Source: Circinella minor (Eukaryota > Mucoromycota > Mucoromycetes > Mucorales > Lichtheimiaceae). From it: DNA of 28,111 nucleotides. The stretch covers positions 1 to 28,111 of the forward strand of contig JAEPRB010000386.1 of the NCBI GenBank assembly GCA_016758965.1. Reading direction: 5' to 3'. Under the pieces are notes generated by a model, which saw only the letters and a list, made by a program, of their open reading frames with translations, did no database searches and was not told the origin of the DNA. A program made the position numbers and the translations under genes. This document shows positions 20,178 to 28,111 of this stretch, piece after piece; the first letter of the stretch is position 1; the number at the start of each line of letters is the position of its first letter.

Positions 20178-20627
20178 TGATGATGATACGTAGATTCTTA
20201 TATAGCTTTATACATTATATCTTTGTACGTAAATAATAGTAATAAAATATCTAATATTCAATGTTTTAATTTTTAAAAAAAGTGTTTATAAATTTTTGAA
20301 CAAGTTGATGTATTGTTGCACAGTTGCAATAAAATGGGTATTTTATAATTATTGTCAACAGTAGTAAAGTGTCTATACTCTGTGTTACAACTTGATATGA
20401 TATATTCGAACGATGACAACTATAAAACGAAATGACAACTGTGATGACCCTGAATATTACTTTGAGTAGGAATTTGATTAGCCAATTAAATCTTTAGACT
20501 GAGAAAAAAAAGGTCGGTTTCTCAAGACGCGCGATTTGTAAAAAAAAAAAATATTGCTTTGACTTGTTTCAATACTATTTTTTCTTTTTTACCCCATTAT
20601 AAATAGGAAGGCCAATCCGAATAAAAT
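20178..20627. other. Intergenic region between the eIF4G-like gene and NUP188
   Basis: Contains AATAAAA-type polyadenylation signals near 20241 and 20328 for the eIF4G-like gene, and the NUP188 promoter with TATAAATA at 20598-20605, only 23 bp before its ATG. A CG-rich patch (GACGCGCGA, about 20527) stands out against the AT-rich background. No gene is seen. Confidence 0.6.
20598..20605 (+). promoter_or_regulatory. TATA-like element close to the NUP188 start
   Basis: TATAAATA lies 23 bp upstream of the ATG at 20628. If used as a TATA box, the leader would be extremely short. It may equally be a chance match. Confidence 0.3.
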
Positions 20628-23600
20628 ATGGCACCGATACCACAATCGGCCCAAATGAACGAACGGTTTGCAGGGTAAAAACACATATTTAATTTTTTAT
20701 TAAAATAATAAAATATCTAAATGGACCTTTTTCTTTTTAATTCTTAACAATAATAATAAAAAATAAACAAAAAAAAAAAACAACAACAACGACGCGTATA
20801 TTTTATATAGAACATATCGGAAACTCTTTGATACTATTGAACACGGTGGGGATCAATGTACAGTCGATCGTCTTCAAACTTTACTTGCTGAAAAAACCAA
20901 GAATCTTTCACTTGGACTAGATGCTTATGGTGTACCTTCATCTCAATCGCGCAGCAAATTAGGATCCACTGTGTCCATTGATGGCAAAACGATCAAAATT
21001 GATCCAGTAGAAAAGGATCTTATTATTCAAGCATCTGATTTCTTACACATTAATGAATTAGCATGCGTTTCTTTATGGAGTGCTTTCAAACAACAACAAA
21101 GCAAGCCACTTCAACTCAATAAAGAACAACCATCAGCAGAAGAACAACAATGGGTATTACAACGATTAACTGAATTTTATAATGAGGATCGCATTGCTCT
21201 ATTACAATGTATTGCATCCTTATTACGTATTGCTGACCAAAAAGGAGAACATATCTTTTCAGCTATTGCTGACGATACCATTCAACAACTCATTAATGAC
21301 GAATTTATGGAACGATTATTAAATCAACTCAAGGAACGTGTTCGTGCACCTGTCCCTAACCAAAATAATACTGGAACAACAGAAGCAAATGCATGGGCCA
21401 AACAAAATTTACGTGAACAAAAAGGATTATTGGAAATCTTGTTTTTGATTTTTTATATTAAATCATGCCCACCCAAGTTTTGTCTTGCCTTGTTACAAGA
21501 ATTTGAAGCCAATAGCTTTTGTCAATTACAAACATCCAGTTATGTGTTGGATCCTAATGATGGTTTAGAGCTTTTGAATCAAGTTTCTTATTTAGCTATA
21601 TTAGTCATGGTAGAATCATTGGGTTTAAATCGTCTTCGTTCATCTTCGTCTGGTGAAACATTAATCAATCATCCGGATATTTTATACAAGATGGCGAATG
21701 TCGCATCCTTTTTAGGGGATCGTGAAGAACATTCGGTGTTTTTATTGACTTGGTCATTTGTTCTTTATACATTGGATACATTTTTAGCAGATGATGTAGA
21801 TGAATGTACTCCTGCTTATATTTCACTTCATCAATTTATCCATGGGCAACAAACAATTACAAATACTGTCTTATTGACGGATCGACCTGTTACACGTGAG
21901 AGCACGATCAAAGCAACAGATCGTTCTCCCTCCATTCAAGAAGCACCTCAAATATATAGACTTTATGCTGGACGAGCTATTAAACGAAATGTATTCAATT
22001 ACATTTATCAAATTCTTGATAGTCGATTATGTGATGAAGAAGAAGCCAACAGCCTTGGTTATCATGATAATTTAAAGAGTGTTCTTAATGTATTTTTATC
22101 GATGATTGATCCTATTAATTTATCATCCGATATACTTCCAAGTTTAATTCAATGTACATGCAAGTTATTTCAAGAACAATCCGATTTGGCCACCAAGTTC
22201 TGGCTCTCTCCTAATGATTCTATTCGACAATTGTTGTCGTTATCAAGAATGCGATTCCCTCTTTCCATTCAAGATATGACTGATTTACTTGTTTCGATGA
22301 CGGGTGCTACCAGTGAAAAACGGGATATTGTGAGTGAAGAACCGGCCAAACATGTATTTGACTATCTCAAGAAATTCCAAACATCCATGATCAGATTAAA
22401 AGATTCGAACAAGGTGACGAGTATTGAAAGACAAGAAGATGATGATCAAAGTGTCATGGTTCAAGCAACACAACCCATTCAAATGACACCAGACTTTGGT
22501 GTTGTTCGTGGATTAATTGTTCCTCAAGGGACTGTTGGATTACTTGTTTCAAGACAAGAAGATAGTCATCCAATCATTCAATGGGAAGTAGAGCATTCAT
22601 GTTGGCATTTGTTTGTCAGTATTCTTGCTGGATTTGTTCAAGGAAAAAACAACAATGGTACTATGCCCGGAGAAGGAACGGATATTCAAGATGAGCAATT
22701 GACTGGCAAGGATTATGGGGTGGTCAACAATATATTGAATTTAATTCAACGAATTTTACAAGTTTCTCCTTCTTTGGCACCCGAATTGGTGGAACATATT
22801 GAACAAGAATCAAGTGTAGATAATTATGCACGACGTCAATACCCATCTTCCAAAATCTTGGTTTCTCTTTTATGTGAAGTATTGAATACATGTTGTCTTG
22901 CTGAAACGCGACGTGTTGAAACCATTACGGCCACATTACGTTGTTTGACCGCTTTACTTCCTCATTATCGGGAAGAAATTTGGAATTATCTTGAACAAGC
23001 ACCTATTCTTCCATGGTCAAATACAAGTTATAGTCGTACAAGTCATTTATCTTCTTCGATTCATATTGATCCCTCACGTCAAATTCAATTTTTTGTTACC
23101 AATATTGAATGTAAGACTGGCAAATATTCATTATTGTTGGCTTATTTAGATTTGGTGACAGCATTGGTTCAAGATGTTCAACATCAATGGTGGGAAGAAG
23201 GTGGTCTTGCTGCTGGTAAAAGACAACGACAAATTGAAGTACTTTACTTTTGTTTGTATTATTTGATGATTGATGTATTTCCTGCATATGCTCATTGGCG
23301 ATACAAGCATTTATCGGAACGATTCCTTATTGGTTGCAAAGCACTTTCCATTTTTATTGAGATTTCTCATTATTTCCGTGATGATACAACAACACCAACA
23401 ACAACAACAACAAATAATGATGTATCCGGATTAACATTGGGAGCATTACGAGATCAAATTATGGGTGGATTTTTATATGATGGTGGTATTTATCATATTA
23501 CACCTCTTTTGGATACTGTTCGTAATGGTGCAGCTATTGCTAATAATTTGTATCATTTAAACCGACCCAAAGAAGCTGAACGTTGTGAACGTATGACAGA

Positions 23601-26600
23601 ATTGACATTTGTATTCATTAAAGCTCTTTTACAACGACGATTGGGAACTATTCAAGAAGCATCAAAACAACAACAACAACGACATGAAAGTGCATTGGAA
23701 CGATTCATGTTGGAACGATCTACAGATGGAAATACACCTGATTTCTTATTACGATTAATGAATCATATTGATTATACACATAATATTCGACTCTCCATTC
23801 TTGCTACAGATATTGTCACCTTACTTTGTCGTGGATTACCTGCTTGGAAACAAACACCTAACTTTGTTCGACATTTAGGTGACAAAAATCAAGCACAAAG
23901 TATTATTAAACGTTATTTAAGTACAGCACAAGATAAAACTCAAAATGAAGATCTGTTAGCTTCGATTTGGCAAATGTTAACATTAATGATGGAAACACAA
24001 CCTAGTCTTGCCATTTTGTTTTTGGAATGTCATGAATATATTATGCCAAGTCCAAAATCGGCTGTCAAATTATTAGTGGATCAACAACAGAATCAACAAC
24101 AACAACAAAAGAATGTTTCTTCGTCATCATCTTCGTTGGCAACTATTACGTTATCTGCATCAGCACCACCATCACAACAACAAGGTGGAGGTAATACAGA
24201 ATCAGCAACACGTGCTGCAGTCGATTTATTGGGTCATTGGGAAATGTTATCTGTGGAAAAACCAACCGTTTTATCCAATGTACTACGATTCCTTGCTACT
24301 TTTTGGCAAACAGCTTTTGAACATTATGCATTAGTTCAAAGGACACGAAGTGATAGTGGATTATGGGATGCATTAGGTAAAATTTTATTGAATCCTACCC
24401 AATTGGAAGAACCCAAGAATTTGGAATTTATTGTGAATGACAAGCAAAATCAAGAAAGTACACATGCTACCGTTCATTCGGATGGAAATCAAATTGTACG
24501 AAGGATGTGTTGTGCGAATATCAGTAAGGCTTTTGTGATGCGTATCATGGCATTTGAAATGCAATTGACTGCAGGTGCAGAACAAAACAGCAAGACACCT
24601 TTGGTGGATCGATTACCTGCTGGATTAAAATCATTATTGGTCAAGATTGGAGATCCAAATAAATTGGCCGTCATGCGTACCCAGTTTGTCAAGAATAATG
24701 CGAATACTCAATTGTCAGAAATAATGAAAACGGATGCCAAACATGTTGTACAAGAAATTGGTGGAAATGCCAAGATAACACAACTTTTATCCAAAGTCGA
24801 TATGGTGGGCTATGGTGATAATGATGCAAATGGAGAACCAAGACAGTATGGTGATTGTTATGTATATGATTTGAGGTTGGCCTATGTTCGTACCCAATCG
24901 GTATTAGAACATTATTCAAATATAAAAAATGTTTCCTTGGAAGAAGTCGAGAATGTATTGGTAACACCCGATGTATTTGCTGTTCGCAAAGCCAAAGAAT
25001 GTATTACTCGATATTTGGTGGATCTTTGTGCTGTGAATCATAATTGGTCGATTGTGGATACTCAAATGATTGCATTCCAATCATTCAAGGTGTTCATTGA
25101 AGCATGTTCGAATTATACAAGTGAATTGATTTGGAAACCAACATCTGGATTGACTGCCAATACACTGTTTGACTTCATTAATGGATTAACACAAGAAGCC
25201 AAGAATGAAAAAAAGACAGATGATGTCACGTTGATTTATTACAGTGTTCTTGTCAATTTTATTCGTGGACTCACAGAGGATTGGATTGCTGCTAATCGAC
25301 AAGTTCTTTTTGGTGCCGATCGAAATGCAAAACGACAATTAGCTGACAAGTTATTTACTTTATTGGATGCTTATTGTGAATTATTACGTAATGAAAATAC
25401 TACATTGGTAACTAGTATCAGCAACTCTCATCCAGCTCAAGTGTTTCATCGACCCCTTTTGGAATCTACTTTGTTGCCATTACGATCGTTACGAAAAATT
25501 TATACCTCTATCAGTAATGAATTCAAAGATAGTCAACGATTAAAAACATGTCTTTCACAATTATTAGAAACAACATGTGATACATTTAAAATGATGGTTT
25601 ACAAAGTAGCATCTTATAATTGTACTCCTGGTTTATCGGATCAAGTTCATGAAGAGTGTGTCAAGGATATGACGGTAGTCATTGGGTTATTGAATGAATT
25701 AATTTATCCTAATTTCCATTCAACATCTGATCAATGGTTATCGACTTTTAAACGATATGAAACCATTCCCAACTTGCTCAAATTAATTCATGGTGGTATT
25801 GAACTTGTCGTTAATGAAGTGAACAGGTAAAAAGATAAAATAATATGTCAATGTGATTTTTATGGAAACAAGTAGTAATAACTCAAAACGTTTATTATTA
25901 TTATTATTTTTTCTAGACCTTTGGATGCAAACAGTAGTATTGATGTATCACCCTATGCTGAAAACGGATTATATTTGCTTCTTGCACTTTCCTCCACATC
26001 CGATGCAGCAGCCGTTCTTGTCAATGAAGGTATTATTGACTTGTTTTGTAATAATGCTTTATCACCTTTACTCAAACAAGGGGGTCTTGATATGTTCCTT
26101 CGATTTGGTAATGATCATCAAACTGGTTTTGTTGAACGTAATCCACTTCATGTTATTTGGTGTCATATGTTATGTGTTGTAAGCAACATTTTACGATCGT
26201 TGGGTAATAATCATGCAATGAATCGACCTCAACAATTGATTGATCGTGTCTTCCGAAGTACTGTTGGCTTTTTACAAATTTATGGATTACAAGTGACACG
26301 AACATTTAGTTTAGCCAATGGAGCCAACAATTCATCTTTTGGATTATTACCTTCCGAATCTTTGGCATCATGTCTTTTGGAAGAAGTTGATTTATTATCC
26401 ATGATCATTTATAACTTGTCACGACACTTGGAACGTATTATGTCTTATTCCTCAGGCATTTTCATTTCCTATAAGAATTCTGCACTTACTTTATTACAAC
26501 GTTTCCTTTACTTTTTCACGCATCCAGCACATATGCGAGCCCAATTATATCCAATTAATCAAAAGGAACGTATCTTTGCTGATTCCTTAGTATCATCCTC

Positions 26601-27249
26601 TCAACACCAACAACAACAACAAGCATCCTCATCCTCATTATTAACATCCTCATTTACTATTCCATCCACTACCTCAACATCTACAACAACAACAACAACA
26701 ACAAATCAACAACGAAGTCGATTAATGGATTTAATTGTTAAAAAATGCATTCATATTCAACGAAATATATTGGCTACATTGATTTTATTAGTTCAAGTGA
26801 ACAATGTGATTACAAAAGATATGGATGATTGGCCATTTGGTAATACTATCTTTTATCCCAACTTACGTAATACGCAAGATACAGCCTCTTTTGGTACATT
26901 GATGGAAAGTGTCAATGCAGCTGTATCATTCACCAAGGAATATAATGAAACGAATCATAATAATAACAATAATGTAACTTTACGCGAATTATTAACGATT
27001 GTCGAAGGATCTTTACTTTTATTAACAACACAAACAGCTTTATGGATCAATAAACCAGGATTGGATCAAGGCAATCAACGAGAAATTATTGATGACTGTT
27101 TAGTTGAAATTACTGAAATGCTTACAAAAACATATAATTCACTTCATCATATCAATGTTCCTATCACATTAAAGGAACATAAAGAAAAAACCATGACTCA
27201 ATTGGCTGTACTTAAACGATTCTTAGCAGATCGATATTTTAATGTATAA
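20628..27249 (+). CDS. NUP188: Nucleoporin NUP188, inner-ring scaffold of the nuclear pore
   Basis: Three exons (20628-20674, 20811-25826, 25917-27249) give about 2131 aa, longer than the ~1650-1860 aa of familiar homologues. Nup188 is an all-helical solenoid of the nuclear-pore inner ring that binds Nic96/Nup93. The N-terminal region IKIDPVEKDLIIQASDFLHINEL precedes NLREQKGLLEILFL and VSYLAILVMVESLGL, all resembling animal NUP188. The diagnostic SH3-like insertion is at about 576-626 (VPQGTVGLLV, then IIQWEVEHSCWHLF). The rest is helical repeat. The extra length is partly low-complexity inserts: Thr-rich near 23388-23414, Gln/Ser-rich near 24082-24140 and 26600-26710. Exon 1 encodes only 15 residues plus two bases. 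Its start at 20628 is supported by the frame, the donor GGGTAAAA and the lack of any in-frame ATG early in exon 2. The 5.0-kb second exon is the longest in the window. Confidence 0.93.
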
Positions 27250-27615
27250 AAAAAATTATTTCCCCCCCCCCTCCATTATTAAGGCACAAACAAAATAAAT
27301 AAATAAATATTTCTCTTTTACAAATTTTTATATGTGTTCGCCCCCCCCCCTTTTTTTTTCTTTTTACAATGGTTCTAAAAAGGACCAAAAAAAAAATATT
27401 TTATAGATAGTAAATAATAGTAAAAAAAAAAAAAAAAAAAAAAAACATAGGATGACGTTTTACTTGATAAAACTTGTCTTCCTAATATACAAAAGTATTT
27501 TTTTTTTTTCAACTTGAATAATTTTGTCAGAAAAGTGTGTGAAGATTTATTTTTAAATAAAAACCCTAATACTAGTACTAGTACTATACAAAACAAATTA
27601 TGTACGGTAAAAAAA

Positions 27616-27658
<43 letters not shown>

Positions 27659-27885
27659 TAGAACGTACGTACTAGTGAATTATAATTAAAGGAATGTAAT
27701 ATGTATGTAAAGATGATATATAAAAAATTGAAAGGAGTGTATGTACAAAAGTATTATTAAAAGTTTACACTATGTTGTGATTGTGATGTATGTTTAATAA
27801 AAAGAGAGAGTTGCTTGTGGTGTGTGTGTGTGTGTGTTATGGATCTCTTTTTTTTTTTTTTTTTTTTTTTTCCCAACCCCATATT
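27250..27885. other. Convergent 3' intergenic region with simple repeats
   Basis: Directly after the NUP188 stop there are C runs and AATAAATAAATAAAT (about 27294-27308), a likely polyadenylation signal. Further on are A and T runs, TACTAGTACTAGTACT near 27570, a GA microsatellite (27624-27652), a GT microsatellite (27820-27837) and a 24-nt T run (27848-27871). No gene is seen. Confidence 0.7.
27624..27652. repeat. (GA)n microsatellite
   Basis: About 14 GA units after an A run, between NUP188 and the partial gene at the right edge. Simple repeat with no sign of function. Confidence 0.9.
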
Positions 27886-28111
27886 TTATTGGGTAATAAG
27901 AGGACGAGCTGCTTTGATAGTGAATTTTGGAGAAGCATTACCAGAATCTCCCATGACAACAATGATGTAAGAAGTTTTGGTTTCATGTTTTTTAATACCA
28001 TCGGGACCAGCTGCTTTAGGTACTGCTGTTAATGGTTGATTCCATGCTGTGTTAACAGGAGCAGGAATGATAACACCTTCTCTTAACCAACGATTAATCG
28101 TTTCTTTTAAT
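27886..28111 (-). CDS. 3' end of an unrecognised gene (last 74 codons)
   Basis: The reverse strand is open from the window edge to a TAA at 27888-27886. The peptide is well behaved: few homopolymer-encoded residues and codon use like the neighbouring genes. It begins with an amphipathic segment LKETINRWLREGVIIPAP, followed by VNTAWNQPLTAVPK, and ends GNASPKFTIKAARPLITQ. The first ~35 residues resemble the start of Ty3/gypsy reverse transcriptases (W-L, GVI, APVN, WN-PL, V-K pattern). The following residues do not continue into the expected substrate-binding and catalytic motifs, so it is not an intact reverse transcriptase. It may be a host gene with chance similarity, or a gene derived from a retroelement. 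It converges with NUP188. Confidence 0.6.
   Translation of the reverse strand, partial: LKETINRWLREGVIIPAPVNTAWNQPLTAVPKAAGPDGIKKHETKTSYIIVVMGDSGNASPKFTIKAARPLITQ

Noticed and set aside
20971..25830. GTG at 20971 as the NUP188 start
   Set aside because: The frame continues upstream through 20811 to a good acceptor and joins an upstream ATG exon at 20628. The codon at 20971 is an internal Val (residue 70).
25853..26182. Alternative ORF overlapping the last NUP188 intron and exon
   Set aside because: It is in a different frame from the NUP188 exon, which continues cleanly across the 25827-25916 intron. The ORF lacks any recognisable domain.

Overview
The window is nuclear DNA of a fungus, probably an early-diverging one such as a Mucoromycota species. 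The evidence is strong AT richness, many 75-275 nt GT-AG introns (nine exons in one 1.1-kb coding sequence), homopolymer and dinucleotide repeats between genes, and compact fungal versions of core eukaryotic proteins. I cannot name the species. No rRNA, tRNA, CRISPR array or intact transposon was seen.

Layout: the 5' end of an unrecognised gene (- strand, 1-113); a 2.1-kb AT-rich intergenic region with a long poly(A) tract; an FSP1/AIFM2-like FAD oxidoreductase (+, 2217-3851, 5 exons); a major-facilitator siderophore-iron transporter (+, 4782-6863, 4 exons); a 2.5-kb intergenic region rich in the palindrome TACGTA; a cation-diffusion-facilitator zinc transporter (+, 9349-11488, 9 exons); the pseudouridine synthase CBF5/dyskerin (-, 11996-13921, 5 exons); an intronless pentatricopeptide-repeat protein, probably mitochondrial (-, 14474-16309); an eIF4G-like translation factor (+, 17231-20177, 2 exons); the inner-ring nucleoporin NUP188 (+, 20628-27249, 3 exons); and the 3' end of an unrecognised gene (-, 27886-28111).

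The left third looks like a metal-homeostasis neighbourhood: iron-siderophore import, a flavin oxidoreductase and zinc export or storage. Exact copies of ATCWGATAA, the site bound by fungal iron-sensing GATA repressors (SreA/Sre1/Urbs1), occur twice upstream of the siderophore transporter and twice upstream of the oxidoreductase. I found only one other copy in the window, inside zinc-transporter coding sequence. This suggests that the oxidoreductase belongs to the iron regulon. The right two thirds are housekeeping genes for H/ACA RNP pseudouridylation, organelle RNA, translation initiation and the nuclear pore. The eIF4G-like protein is unusual: it carries an N-terminal PAM2-like motif and three tandem RW repeats, and it ends right after its MIF4G domain.
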